Origin: Hyparrhenia diplandra
Taxonomy: Eukaryota; Streptophyta; Magnoliopsida; Poales; Poaceae
DNA length: 64,000 nt
Reading direction: 5' to 3'
NCBI GenBank assembly: GCA_015847255.1
Contig: JADLZK010011223.1
Coordinates: 1-64,000, forward strand
Positions 1 to 11,045 of the stretch are shown piece by piece (position 1 is the first letter of the stretch; each line of letters begins with the position of its first letter). The position numbers and the translations under genes were made by a program. Below the pieces are notes generated by a model. That model was not told the origin of the DNA, did not search any database, and saw only the letters and a program-made list of their open reading frames with translations.

Positions 1-2243
1 AGTTGTTGGGTGTTACCCCTTTAATATTTCGATTAAGATCCAACCCGATTATAGCTCCCTTGTATTTATAGTCCCGTGAAGACTTGCATGCTAAGAAATA
101 TCTAGGAGGTTTCCTAATCGAATACCTCTTGACAAAGCAACTTAATTCTTTCCCTAAATATTTATTTCCTAAATAATTATTACTTAATAATGAAGTAAAT
201 GACCAGACGATGGAACAGGGCTGCTGCAGCCCTCATGCTCAGCGTCGATATCGCCCATTTGGCCGGTCCCGCACGACATGTGACAGGAGGTGTTGGACGA
301 GTGATTTTTCTCAAATCATGCAAATTCAGTTTTGAGGCTATTATTAGCCTTCGCTTGGAGTTGCTCTTAGACCCAACAATATTAGGTTATCCGAAGTAGA
401 TTTTTTTTCTCCCACCAAAAAAAAGTAGGAATGTTTTTTTGGTTTCATTTTCTTTCGTTTCAATTCGATTATTTCGGTTACGTTTGAATTTTGACTCGCG
501 ATTATTTTCAGGCGAGGCGGACGTGTCGCGAGGGACCTCCGCGATCTTTTTCACCAACCCCATATGGGGCGGGGGGGGGACCTTCGCCCCGATCTCCGCT
601 CCAAGCCTTCGCCATCTTGGGAGACCCTTGCCCGATCCCAGCTCCAAGCCTTCAACGTCTTGGGACTTTCGGCTGTAAGTTTTGCCTCGGGCCTCCGCCG
701 CCCGAGAAGACCTTTGCCTCTTCAGGGTGAAGGTTCTTGTTGGCCTGCAAAATGCATCAAATGGTTTTATCGGTAATCGGGATGCCTCCGCAGAATCCTG
801 ACCTTTCATGTTCCACTTGAGTTCCTCTTAAGGGTGAGATTCGGTGTAGATCGGGTTCCCTCAACTATGACTTGGCGGTTGAGTTGCGGAAGCTCTTCTC
901 CGCCTTCTCCCCGTGGCGTGCTCTGCAAATAAGCACCTACAATGAGGTAACATGTTAGTTTTTACTTGTGAGTGGGTACATCTTTGTAGTTGATGTGACT
1001 GTTGGTAGTGGAAGCCGAAGGCTCGCCGGGTGACCGATTAGCGATGGAAGCCGGAGGGTCGCCCGCTGGGCTTATATAAAGGGCCTTTGTGGTGGAGGCC
1101 TCCCTTATCCATGGCTATCGCTTCCATTGCTTTTCGCTTTCAAGATGCTTTTCTTTTAGAGCTTGTAACCTCCGAGATAGTTTCGCTTTGTTTGCTCAAT
1201 TTTACTTGTGCTTCACTTAGGCTTTTAGAAGTGGTTTCCTTTGGTAACCTGTTTGGTCCTTACTCGCCCGCTTCAACGTGAGAGCTATAGGCCGGTCCGG
1301 GTGCTACAAAGCAAGGTGTATGATTGCGCGCTATGGGCCTCGGGAGAATCTATCGGTGTCGAATGTTCCGCTGGTGATTTAGTTGGTGGCTTGGTGAAGA
1401 AGAGGCGAAGGTAATGGGACTTGGGAGTTCGGTCCTTTCATCGATGACAAAGGAGATGATTGTAGAGGTCGAGAATGGTGGTTGCGCACTACCGGGTCGA
1501 GCGAAAACTTCCTTAAGGTGAGATCGCCGCCCAAGCATGCCAAGGATTTTGCTGCCGCCTTCAATGATTTTTTTCGCTCACCATGGACTCCCGCCTCCTT
1601 TGCCGAGTCTTGGGCCGATGACTTGGCAAAGCCTAAACCCTAAACCCTAATCCCGTTGGCAAAGCCATTGGCGAGAGTTGGAACACGATTTACCGTTTGT
1701 ATGTGCGTGCGGCAGGTCTATCCGACCGCCGAGTGTGCCGCGTGCCAAGATTCGTGCTAGGACTTGTATTCATCTTGAGAGTAGTCTTGAAATAGTAGGT
1801 AGGGGCAAAATGGGTACCAGAATGTGTCATAGGAACATGTAGGCCTTTAATGTCAAATGTTCAAGACATCTCCAACGCAGCGAAAAGGAACACAAATGGA
1901 TCGATCATTGCGGTGAGGCTCACCATGGACAAAGTGGGGAAGAGTAGGGTGAGGAACCTAGAGAGGAAGTCCATTTGGATCTCGGCGGCGGAATTGAGCT
2001 GCCAAAGACCGCGGCGCCTACCTAATCTCGAGCGGTGATGGGTGAGGAGGAGCCGACGGACCGAGGCGATCGAATTCGTCGAGGATGGAGGGAGGATACC
2101 ACGGATGGCTATGGAGTCGAGGTGAGATTCTTTTGCACAACCTGTTTAGCGCCGAGATGTTTGCTCAATTGTAGCCGGGATGTAGCACGATTCATTCCTT
2201 AAATTCAATGTATTTATCAGATTGTTCGCCATATATTCCTTAA
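1..2243. other. Transposon-derived DNA without a recognisable gene
   Basis: No reading frame longer than about 140 codons occurs and none resembles a known family. A TATA-like stretch (TTATATAAAG, about 1071-1080) lies downstream of a GC-rich stretch and upstream of a T-rich stretch, which would suit the promoter part of a long terminal repeat, but no matching second repeat lies in the window. Short frames at 387-809 look like chance frames in GC-rich DNA. I see nothing else to annotate here. Confidence 0.4.
1632..1654 (+). repeat. Short interstitial telomere-like repeat
   Basis: Two units of the plant telomere repeat CCTAAAC/CCTAAAC are followed by the variant CCTAATCCC. At about 23 bp it is too short to be a telomere. 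It resembles the telo-box motifs found in plant promoters or scattered in repeats. Confidence 0.5.
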
Positions 2244-2258
2244 TATCTAATGCATCTG

Positions 2259-2635
2259 CCAAAGGGGTCCTAGCCTAATGGTAAGGATACCTCGAGCGGC
2301 ACTCCACAAGTCCTTAGTTCGAATCCCCGTGGGAGCGAATTTCAGGTTGTGGTTAAAAATAATTCCCTCGTCAGTCCCGCGGCGGCAAAACACTAGTTAA
2401 GAGCTCGCCCAGGTCTCGTATGGATCGAGCTGTGGGCTCGTTGGTATACCGCTCGTGGGTTCGGTGTAATTCGCCCCGGTCTTCAAATGGATTGAGGATC
2501 GTAGTTCACATGGGCTTGAAGCTCCTAGTGTCGCGGGACTGGGGTTCGGAATTTTTGGCCGGGAAACCGAGGTTTCTTCCGAAGAACAATGCCGGGGGCA
2601 GTCTTTCCCCACCCAACTGGTTTTTTTTTAATATC
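2259..2635 (+). mobile_element. SINE retroposon with tRNA-like head and T-rich tail
   Basis: The 5' end carries a degenerate RNA polymerase III box A (TAGCCTAATGGTAAGG, about 2271-2286) and a box B (AGTTCGAATCC, about 2314-2324), followed by a body of the grass SINE type (GAATTTCAGG, then a CCCTCGTC motif) and a terminal run of nine T at 2621-2629. A perfect 15-bp target-site duplication, TATCTAATGCATCTG, flanks it at 2244-2258 and 2636-2650. The box A/B pair, T-rich tail and duplication together identify a tRNA-derived SINE of the p-SINE/Au kind. The exact family is not assigned. Confidence 0.85.
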
Positions 2636-2650
2636 TATCTAATGCATCTG

Positions 2651-3395
2651 GCGTAGATCCGTAGTAAATCCAATAGAAACATACGTTGACCCGAACATTA
2701 CCAGGCGTCGGATTCCAAGCCTCCAGAGGACGAACGTGTGCGAACCTGTGGTGAACATGCACTTTACAATTTCAGCCGATGTTTCTTCAATTTTGGGACA
2801 TTGTGGTCCATCTGCATCAGTCATGAAGGGACCATTTATGGCTACCCAACTAGCTGAGCTGCACACCGATTAAGTGCTCAACTTCAAAGTACTTGTTTCA
2901 AGGTTTCATATGTTTGAGAACTAGCAATTGAAGCATGACTGAACTTGTATATTTAGTTGGCGATACAATCTGGACCTGGAATTACCCCGTTGAATGAAGA
3001 TGCCTTCAACAGTTTACCAAATATTGCTGATGGATAGAAGTTTGGAGAAGGTAAGAGATATTTCTGTGTTCCTAAAGACCGTCCGGTGTGCCGTCGTCAC
3101 TCAGAGGAGGAGGTGTAGTTAGCGTTCAGAACGTACTGTGAGAATAAACTGGATACATAAAGGTTAGCTTAGTAGTGATTATTGATGATGTGTTTAAAAC
3201 ATAATTGATGTGCCAAAAGTAGGTATATTGCTGGAAAAATATTGTTGTGCTACAAGTCAAAACTTCTGATAGCGTACATTATCATAGTTACATAGCTACG
3301 CTTACCATTTGTCGAGTGAATTTGCCTTAGATCGAATAGATAAACATTGACACCATTAAAGTGACGGTCTAAAAACTCCACTGGAGGAACTAGAT
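2651..3395. other. Intergenic, no recognised feature
   Basis: AT-rich single-copy-looking sequence. Reading frames are short and none was recognised. It may be intron and flank of the degraded exon that follows, but no convincing splice sites were found. Confidence 0.3.
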
Positions 3396-3932
3396 GCTAC
3401 ACAAGCCTGCAAGAGTTGCTGATTGGTTTCAGTACTGGTGCGTTACGCTTATCCAGCCATCCGGATGGTCCCACACCACATGAAGATGAAGCTGCTTTTG
3501 AGTATGGCACTGGAAGGTGCATAACTGATCTTCTAAAAAAAAGTGTCGGAGCTTATTCCCGACACCGAAGGCCAAAATGATTACAACCGTGATCGCGAAA
3601 TTTCTAATGAAGATAGTAACAACACACTGAATGGTGGAAAATGTAATGACATTGAGGAAACAAGCAGTAATGGAGGCTGCGATGCAGACAATGAACTAAC
3701 CGATTTTGAAGATCAGACACCAGTTGTTTTGAAGATAGTGTACCGGAAGCAGAACATGACAGACATTATTTTTTCCAAAGGAGACAGATTTACAGAGTGT
3801 GGATTGGGAGAAATTTATTCTACTGGGCAGCTTTCAACTGGGGATGGAAGAAATGATGGTATTGAAAGTGTCTGTCCACAACAAACGATTATAGAGCCCA
3901 ATGAACCATGGAAAAAAGGTCATTACCACTAG
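3396..3932 (+). pseudogene. Fragment of an unrecognised gene, frameshifted at an A8 run
   Basis: From about 3396 a frame stays open into a run of eight A at 3535-3542. Beyond that run a different frame is open to a TAG at 3930-3932. The two parts read as one acidic, Asn/Ser/Asp-rich protein segment of about 175 residues, with a Glu/Asp-rich middle (EENDELTDFED-like) and a basic stretch (KIVYRKQN). Composition and continuity suggest a real nuclear-type protein exon rather than chance. A one-base change in the A run would explain the break. The family is not recognised. The downstream 300 bp up to the copia element show nothing further. Confidence 0.4.
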
Positions 3933-4243
3933 CAACATTATACAGATTTCAAATCCAAAAGCAATTTTACTTCGTTTAGATGCAATTTATGGCTGATAGA
4001 ACAACAAAAACCCATATATAGATTTCATTGAGCACAATGAAATCGGTTACTCAAACCACACCGCAGTTAAGCTACAGCTGACAAATATTATGGATCTTGT
4101 GTACACCAACTATAATAAACATGCATACTAGTGATTAACGTTGACAACTATGCCCTATATACATGTACCTATAATCTTCACAAACAAGCTGACAAACTGA
4201 AAAAAAAAAAAATCCACTACACAGGTGCTCGATCATTTATAGG

Positions 4244-4686
4244 TGTTAGCCTGTAATCTCGTGCATGTCTTTGATCATAATGTAAATAGAACTGCATTAG
4301 CTTGGCATGTTTACATTCTAAGTTTAGCTAGCTGCATGTGTTGAGTGGTGAGGCTTGAGTCGTGCTGCGCTCACGGTGAAGCCAAGTGTGTTACCTCCCC
4401 ACGACCACAGAAAACTCGCTCCTGCGCTAGGTGGGCACGCCGCAGCGTGGGTGGATCGTGGGGCGGGGATCTCGGCGTTCAACGCCGTGTAAGCCACTCG
4501 TAAATCAAAAAGACCAGGGAGTCCCCGAGCTGCAACGCTGGCAGCGCCCAATTTTCGGGCGGTTCGCTTGAGTCCGTAGAGACGAGAGCGTGAGAGAGAA
4601 AGAGAGAGGCCGGGACCGCTGGCCCACCGCGGATCACCGGCAGCTCCCCGACGCGCCGGTACATCACGGGCAGCCGGGCGCCAACA
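4244..4686 (+). repeat. 5' LTR of copia-1
   Basis: Begins TGTTAGCCTGTAATC and ends GCGCCAACA. It aligns along its full length with 9075-9519, with scattered substitutions and 1-2 base indels. Preceded by ATAGG, the target duplication. Confidence 0.93.
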
Positions 4687-4779
4687 ACCGTATCGAGTGA
4701 GCCGCTATGAGTCTCCTACGGCGGTTCCGCGGAGCCCACGCAGGAGCCGCCGAAGAAAGCTCCGCTGCACTGCGGAACG

Positions 4780-5900
4780 GCGCGGCAAGATCCATGGCGG
4801 GCAGCGACGGTTCATCGAAATCCGGCCATGTTTCGGGATCAAGGAGAGTTCCTTGATGTGGCCGATGCTCACGCGATCCAACTACACCGAGTGGAGCATG
4901 CTCATGCAATGCAACCTCGGGAGGCACCGGAGATTTGGGAGGCGGTGGATCGGGCGGCGCCAACATCAAGAGGGCGCATGATAGGCGTAAGCGATGGCAT
5001 ACCTTCTCCGCTCCATGCCAAAGGAGATGTGGCAAAACCCTGGGCTGAAGAAGACGTGCATGAAGCGCGGAGGCGGTGAAGAGTATGCGCGCTGCGGCGC
5101 GGATCGCATCAAGGAGGCCAATGCTGCCGCTTGATGATGGAGCTCAAAACACGCCTTCAAGGAGGGCGAGGAAGTCGAGGATTTTCGCCATGCGCATCAA
5201 CGCGCTTGCAAAGAAAATTGGGCACCCCGGGTGAGAAGATCGAGGACATCAAGGTGGTCAAGAAGATGCCGCGGTGTTACCACGCCGGTACGCGATGTGT
5301 CGCCATCTCGATCGGGACCCTACTCGACATGAAGAAACCGCCGCTGAAGATCTCGTGAGTCGCCTCAGATTGGCCGAGCACCGGATGGAGGTTGAAGGTC
5401 TCGAGGAGAAGACCGGGAAGTTGATGCTCACGGAGGAAGAATGGGTGTCGAGGAATCGCACCGCCTTGTGTCCGAGTCCTCGCCGGGCCGGGAGGAGGCG
5501 AGAAGAAGACGGGTCATTACTCCAACAAGCCAAAAGGCGGCGGGCAGGGTGGCGAGAAGAAGGAGCCCGGCGTCAAGATGACAACCCAAGGCACTCCTAG
5601 GCGCAAGGGGAACTGCAGAATCGGTGGGTATCCGGGGCCACCGGAAGCAGGATCGCAAGAAGCCCCCTCGCGAGCGTGAGCGAGGAAGCTCACCATGCTC
5701 GTGGACACAGATGAGCCGGGCGATCTACCGGCCAGTGTGAACACCGCGGCATGTGCACACACGAGATGTGAAGGAATCCGTGGGGAGTGTGAGAGTCGCC
5801 AGAGGTGCACCCGAACGAGAAGAAGGTGTACCCCGGATGATGGAGATGGGAGTCGATACCTGGTGCTTGACACACTGTGCCAAAGAACCATATGACGGGC
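4780..5900 (+). pseudogene. copia-1 gag and protease region, frameshifted
   Basis: The frame at 4697-4981 contains a SNYTEWSMLMQCNL segment (about residues 60-75), the conserved N-terminal core of plant copia gag proteins. It is interrupted soon after, and the rest is spread over several frames down to about 5650. Near 5830-5900 a degraded aspartic-protease motif can be read (an LDT core where Asp-Ser/Thr-Gly is expected, followed by a His-containing stretch). No zinc knuckle is clearly preserved. Non-functional as read. Confidence 0.7.
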
Positions 5901-6086
5901 CGGGCGTGAGGCAATGACGTCGCTGGACACTACAAAGGTGGCACGGTGAGGTTTGGGGATGGATCATTGGTGGAGATTGAGGGCATTGGTTCGGTTTGCT
6001 GCCGACCAAGAAGCATGGGCATAAGGTACTATCCGAAGTATATTACATTCCCAAGCTTAAGAGCAATATTGTTAGTCTAGGATAGT

Positions 6087-6770
6087 TGGAGGAAGGGGGT
6101 TGCAAAGTTGTTCTTGAGAATGGTTTTTGCAATGTGTTCGATGTGGAGAGAAATTTGTTGACTCGAGCACCTCGTGTGAAGAATCATCTTTATTTGCCGA
6201 AGACTCAACTAGCCACTCCGATGGCCCCGATGACAAGAATGTATCATCGAGGCCTGGTTGTGGCATGGTCGTTATGGACATCTGAACTTTCGAGCACTTC
6301 GTGAGCTTGGAGTCAAGGGGATGGTAGAAGGCTTGCCTCAGCTGGATCGGGTAGAAGAACTTTGTGATGGGTGTGCTCTAGGTAAGCAACAGAGGTTCTC
6401 TTTTCCCAAAGTTGCAGATTACAGAGCGGATAAGCCACTAGACTTAGTGCATACCGATTTATGTGGTAAGATCAAGCCTAGTACAATTTGGAGGTAAAAA
6501 CTACTTCTTTTGGTAGTTGATGATCATACTCGTTATATGTGGATTGATCCGGTGAGGACAAAGGATGAAGCATCTGTGTGTTTCAAGAAGATTCAGGCTC
6601 TTGCGAGAGACCAAGAGCAAGGTTGCGTGACTTCGTGCTTTTTGAAGTGATCGGGGTGGTGAGTTTAACTCTATTGAGGTCAAGCAAAGATTGTGATGAA
6701 AAGGGGTTGAAGCATTTCACCACTGCACCGTATACACCACAACAAAATGGTGTAGTTGAGCGACTGTAAT
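6087..6770 (+). pseudogene. copia-1 pre-integrase and integrase region, frameshifted
   Basis: Frames at 6086-6304 and 6258-6497 give the GAG-pre-integrase domain: a HGRYGHLNF segment followed by CDGCALGKQ supplies the HHCC-type zinc-binding residues. The integrase core follows (VHTDLCG, then VVDDHTRYMW-like residues), broken by a stop after 6497 and by further frameshifts. The late catalytic-region motif YTPQQNGVVER is visible at about 6730-6766. Beyond it, to about 7470, only short broken segments remain. Confidence 0.75.
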
Positions 6771-7476
6771 CGCACGGTTGTCGAGATGGCAAGATGTTTG
6801 TGAAGAGTAAGGGTGTCCTGGGTGAATTTTTGGGGAGAGGCGGTCATACCACCGCAGTTTTATCTCATTAAACAGGGCTCCAACCAAAAGTTTAAAGGGG
6901 ATGACTCCGTTTGAAGCATGGCATAGAAGAAAGCCCAAGGTCATCACCTAAGAACATTTGGGTGCATTGCAAATGTGAAGACTGTTGGGCCAGCTCGGTC
7001 CAAGTTGTCGACACGGATCAACAAAAATGGTTTTTTTGTCGGGTATGAAATAGGAACTAAGGGGTACAGGGGTTTATGATCCTGTGACCAAGAAACCGCA
7101 CATTTCAAGGGATGTCATCTTTGAGGAGAGCAAGGCTTGGGATTGGAGCAAAGAAGGGCAAGCTGAACCGATGACATCAGTCCGGATGTGGAGTTTTACT
7201 AATCGTTGCGGACAGAGAACGTTGACTGAAGATGGTGCAGAGAGATGAATGGAGAAGGTGCGATTCAAGAACTCATGATCTCGGATCACCCTCCCGTGTT
7301 CCGCTGGTCGATCAATACCGATTCAAGTCTTTGGATCAAGTCACACAACACCTCCGGGGGAGTCCACCAAAGACAAGCAACAGAGTTTGTTACACCACCA
7401 ACTAGAAATACTGGTTGATTCGGAGGGAAGGCCAATGAGGTTCGAGAACTCTTGAAAATATTCTTGATAATACGAG

Positions 7477-8619
7477 ATGAGATGCGAGGATTTTCAAAGA
7501 CATTGGGGGTGTGTTACATTTGCTGCAGAGGAGCCAAGGAGTGTGGATGAGGCACTTGGTGAACACTGTTGGAGAGATGCCATGATGGCAAAAATGAAAG
7601 CAATAGAAGAAAATAGAACCTGGGAGCTGGCATCACTGCCTGCAAGTCATAGAGCTATTGGACTGAAATGGGTTTTCAAAGTAAAGAAAGATCCAGATGG
7701 CAATGTCATCAAGCACAAAGCTCGGTTGGTTGCAAAGGGGTATGCTCAGCGTGAAGGGGTGGATTTTGAGGGAGGTCTTTGCCCCCGTGGCAAGAATCGA
7801 GACAGTGAGATGCTGATTGCACTAGCCGCACTGAGTGGTTGGCAAGTTCATCACATGGATGTGAAGTCGGCGTTTGAATGGTGATCCGTTGGAGGAGGTG
7901 TATGTGCAGCAACCTCCGGCTTTGTTGTTGAGAATAGTAGAGGCAAAGTACTCAAACTGAAGAAAGCTCTTTATGGGCTTCGTCAGGCTCCACGTGCATG
8001 GAATGCAAGATTGGACAGTGAACTGTTGAAGCTTGGCTTTGTTAGAAACCCACTGGAACATGCAGTGTACAGAAGATCAGATAAGCAAGGCTATATTCTA
8101 GTGGGTGTCTATGTTGATGATTTAATAATCACAAGACCAAGCAAGTCAATGATTGAATCGTTCAAGAAGGAGATGATGGAGAGTTTCAGTATGAGTGACT
8201 TGGGCCTACTCACATACTACTTGGGGATTCAGGTGAATCAGAAGGAGGGGGTGACAACACTATGTCAGAGCTCATACACATTGAAGATATTGGAGCAGGC
8301 TGGGATGAAAGATTGTAATTCCTGCCATGTTCCAATGGAGAATAGGCTGAAGTTGAGCAAGAATGACAAGTCACCACCAGTTGACAAAACCAAGTACAGG
8401 AGCATTATCGGGAGCCTGAGATATCTTGTTAACACCAGGCCTGATATAGCTTATGCCGTGGGGATAGTGAGCAGGTATATGGAGGATCCTAAGAGGAGTC
8501 ACTGGGCAGCAGTTAAACAGATCCTGAGGTATCTATCAGGGACTGTGGACTATGGCTGTGTGTACAAGAAGCTGAATGCCACCGACAAGAAGCCGACCGC
8601 TATGATGATAGCGATCTAG
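7477..8619 (+). pseudogene. copia-1 reverse transcriptase (RVT_2)
   Basis: The 7477-7884 frame has the RVT_2 entry motifs (WELASLP, then LKWVFKVKKDPDG, HKARLVAKGYAQREGVDF, HHMDVKSAF). After a frameshift near 7880, reading resumes and the 8011-8619 frame carries the catalytic motif YVDDL at about residues 34-38, then LGIQV, the RPDIAYAVG segment and ILRYLSGT. The frameshifts near 7780 and 7880 and the missing join make this inactive as read, although the catalytic aspartates are present. Confidence 0.85.
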
Positions 8620-8627
8620 CCGGGGAT

Positions 8628-9065
8628 GTGGATGACAGGAAGAGTACAAGTGGATCAGTGTTCCTGTTGGGGTCAAATCTTGTGACATGGATGTCCAAGC
8701 AGCGAGTGGTAGCATTATCATCTTGCGAGGCAGAATACATTGCCAGTGCAAATGCAGCCTGTCAAGGCATATGGCTCAGCAGGCTTCTGGGTGAATTGCT
8801 CGGTATCCAGACACCAAAGGTGAAGCTCCTGGTTGACAACAAGGCGGCCATTGCTTTGAGCAAGAATCTGGTTCACCATGACAGGAGCAAGCACATAGAT
8901 GTGCGTTATCATTTCATCCGTGATTGTGTGGAAAGGGGAGAAGTCGACATTGACCATGTGAGTACCAACTTGCAACTTGCAGATATCCTGACCAAGGCGC
9001 TCGGAAGGGTCAGGTTTGGAGAGCTTCGCGAGCAGCTGGGAGTGATGAAGGTGCAGCGAGATTAG
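8628..9065 (+). pseudogene. copia-1 RNase H domain
   Basis: A single frame of 145 codons starts with the DDRKSTSG motif and continues with SSCEAEYIA, the DNKAAIAL segment and HIDVRYHFIRD, the conserved copia RNase H blocks, ending with QLADILTKAL shortly before the stop. The frame is offset from the RT frame upstream (break near 8600). The purine tract and the 3' LTR follow within 15 bp. Confidence 0.88.
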
Positions 9066-9074
9066 GGGGTGAAT

Positions 9075-9519
9075 TGTTAGCCTGTAATCTCGTGCATGTC
9101 TTTGATCATAATGTAAATAGAACTGCATTAGCTTGGCATGTTTACATTCTAAGTTTAGCTAGCTGCATGTGTTGAGTGGTGAGGCTTGAGTGGTGCTGCG
9201 TTCACGGCGAAGCCAAGTGTGTTACCTCCCCACGACCACAGAAAAACTCGTTCCTGCGCTAGGTGGGCACGTCGCAGCGTGGGTGGATCGTGGGCGGGGA
9301 TCTCGGCGTTCAACGCCGTGTAAGCCACTCATAAATCAAAGACCAGGGAGTCCCCTGGGAGCTGCAACGTTGGCAGCGCCAATTCTTTTCGCGTGTTCAG
9401 TTGAGTCCAGAGAGACGAGAGCGTGAGAGAAAGAGAGAGGCCGTGACCGCGTCCACCGTGATCACCGGCCAGCGTTCCCGATCGCCGTCGGTAAGCCACT
9501 CCGGCAGCTGGCGCCAACA
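9075..9519 (+). repeat. 3' LTR of copia-1
   Basis: Matches 4244-4686 with small differences. Ends GCGCCAACA, followed directly by the target duplication ATAGG. Confidence 0.93.
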
Positions 9520-9524
9520 ATAGG

Positions 9525-10024
9525 GACTACACAAGGCGCCTATCTCAAGAACTTACGCAAACAGATCAGTCGACTATTACACATATCTAAATGTACCCTA
9601 CGCCTGGGAAAAAAAAGACAAAACAAGATCTATACAACGCCCGGTAAGCAGAGAACCCAGATCACTCAATGGTAGTCTAGAACACTTCGATTAGACAAAA
9701 TGGACGAATGAAGAAATCTCAACAAGCTAGCAGAACCTACCACGGAAGACGAACCTCCATACGCATCAAACCTCCGTAGATCCATGAACTGCTGTGGGAC
9801 AAATCGATGCCGCCGCCACTACTGCTATTCTAATGGAGGCCACCGCCGCAGCACTTAGTAGTCACCTCGGTGGCGCCGCACCAGTTTACCCAGATGCAGT
9901 TCAGAGAAGACAGATAGCTGAGGGTCGACGAAGTGTTCTGGGAGGGGAAAGAGATGGGAAAGTGTCCACCGAGAGGAAAGTGTTCCGCCGTGCCGCGGTA
10001 GTCGGTGAAGCCTCCGGACAGAAT
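9525..10024. other. Intergenic, no recognised gene
   Basis: A GC-rich frame at 9794-10036 (Ala-rich) starts with a plausible ATG but matches nothing I recognise and has no typical promoter. The rest is short frames only. Confidence 0.3.
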
Positions 10025-10400
10025 TCACATGGCTAAACTGCCCCTGCGGACTATACCATCGACGCTAATGTAATGAACACCAGTGCAGCACGAATCTTGA
10101 TGCGTTGGTGGACGTGCCGCACACACACAAACGGTTTCATGCAACCCGCGAGAGTTGCTCGACCAAAAAGGCCCTGTGATCCTGCTCTCGGGAGAGTTTT
10201 TTCCACGTCCCTCGGCATAGGAGAGCCTTTGCTGAGTGCCAGAGATCCTGCCCTCGACAAAGACTCGAGCACTCAGCAAAGGTGGGGAATTCGGTAGTGG
10301 CGTGTGGTCTTCGCCTACCGGCTGTTCTTTTTTCTGCTGGAGGTTCTCGAGGAGTTTGATTTGCAAATCCACCACCTCACTCAAATGGTTTTTTTACTTT
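10025..10400 (-). mobile_element. CACTA-like transposon remnant
   Basis: Between about 10200 and 10290 there are inverted and direct copies of TTTGCTGAGTGC and GCACTCAGCAAAG with a CTCGACAAAGACTCG motif between them. These resemble the TTTGCCGAGTGC subterminal repeats of grass CACTA (En/Spm) elements. A 119-codon minus-strand frame crosses the region. No terminal CACTA sequence or 3-bp target duplication was found, so only an internal piece seems to remain. Confidence 0.5.
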
Positions 10401-10998
10401 GAGCAAATTCTACTGGGCTTTGTATAGAGTATGAGCGGAGCTGCATGCCAACAACTTGATAGTTGTTTGCCACACCTATGAGCCGTGCGGTGCGTGGCCA
10501 TTTTCACTTTTGAGTGTTTGATAATACGACGATGACAGTTGAGGGCGTGTGCCCAGCGCGTGCGGTGAACCAAACAGCAAGCGCGTCCCCACCAGCCTTT
10601 GTATCTCTGTAGAAGCCAACAACACATGGAGAAAGATTGAGGTCCAAATGGATTCAAAACTTGGCCACAATCACTGAATCAGCCGCCAATATCTTGACCG
10701 ATTTCATACTTAAAAAGATATAAATGCATGCCCTTTTTTATCTCAAAATCAAATTTAAAAAGTATCCGTTAGTAGCTATACTAGGTAACTAGATAGATCC
10801 TTCCCATATCAAAATATACCCGTTGGCAATTAAGCAGTGCTGGTGGCTGCATCTGCATGGCATGGACTAGTAAGTATGCCAGCAGTAGCTGACAGTTGTT
10901 TGCCAGTAAACCCTGTGCTAACAAAATTTGTTACTACTTTCCAAATACACTGCCATTCTCCAAGAAGAAATCTTTGTACATACATAGACCATCTTAGC

Positions 10999-11005
10999 TA
11001 TAAAT
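10999..11005 (+). promoter_or_regulatory. TATA box of P450 copy 1
   Basis: TATAAAT 41 bp upstream of the ATG at 11046. The same box at the same distance precedes copy 2. The short spacing implies a 5' leader of roughly 10-15 nt. Confidence 0.6.
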
Positions 11006-11045
11006 GTGAGGCATTCAGAGACAAGAGCCGAGAAACGAAGCAACC

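Larger units (their letters stand above)
4244..9519 (+). mobile_element. Complete Ty1/copia LTR retrotransposon (copia-1), decayed
   Basis: Two LTRs of 443 and 445 bp (4244-4686 and 9075-9519) start TGTTAG and end CCAACA. A perfect 5-bp target duplication ATAGG lies at 4239-4243 and 9520-9524. A degraded primer-binding site similar to the initiator-Met tRNA type (GTATC..GAG..GCC) starts just after the 5' LTR at about 4688, and a purine tract (AGGGGGTGAAT) precedes the 3' LTR. Domains run gag, protease, integrase, reverse transcriptase, RNase H, the copia order. The gag, protease and integrase parts are badly broken by frameshifts, while the RT and RNase H parts keep long frames. The LTRs differ by several small indels, so the insertion is not recent. 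Confidence 0.95.

Noticed and set aside
387..809. 140-codon minus-strand frame
   Set aside because: Low-complexity GC-rich sequence overlapped by several frames on the other strand; no known domain.
2265..2335. tRNA-like sequence with box A and box B
   Set aside because: It continues into a SINE body with a T-rich tail and target duplication, and no cloverleaf can be formed, so it is the SINE head and not a tRNA gene.
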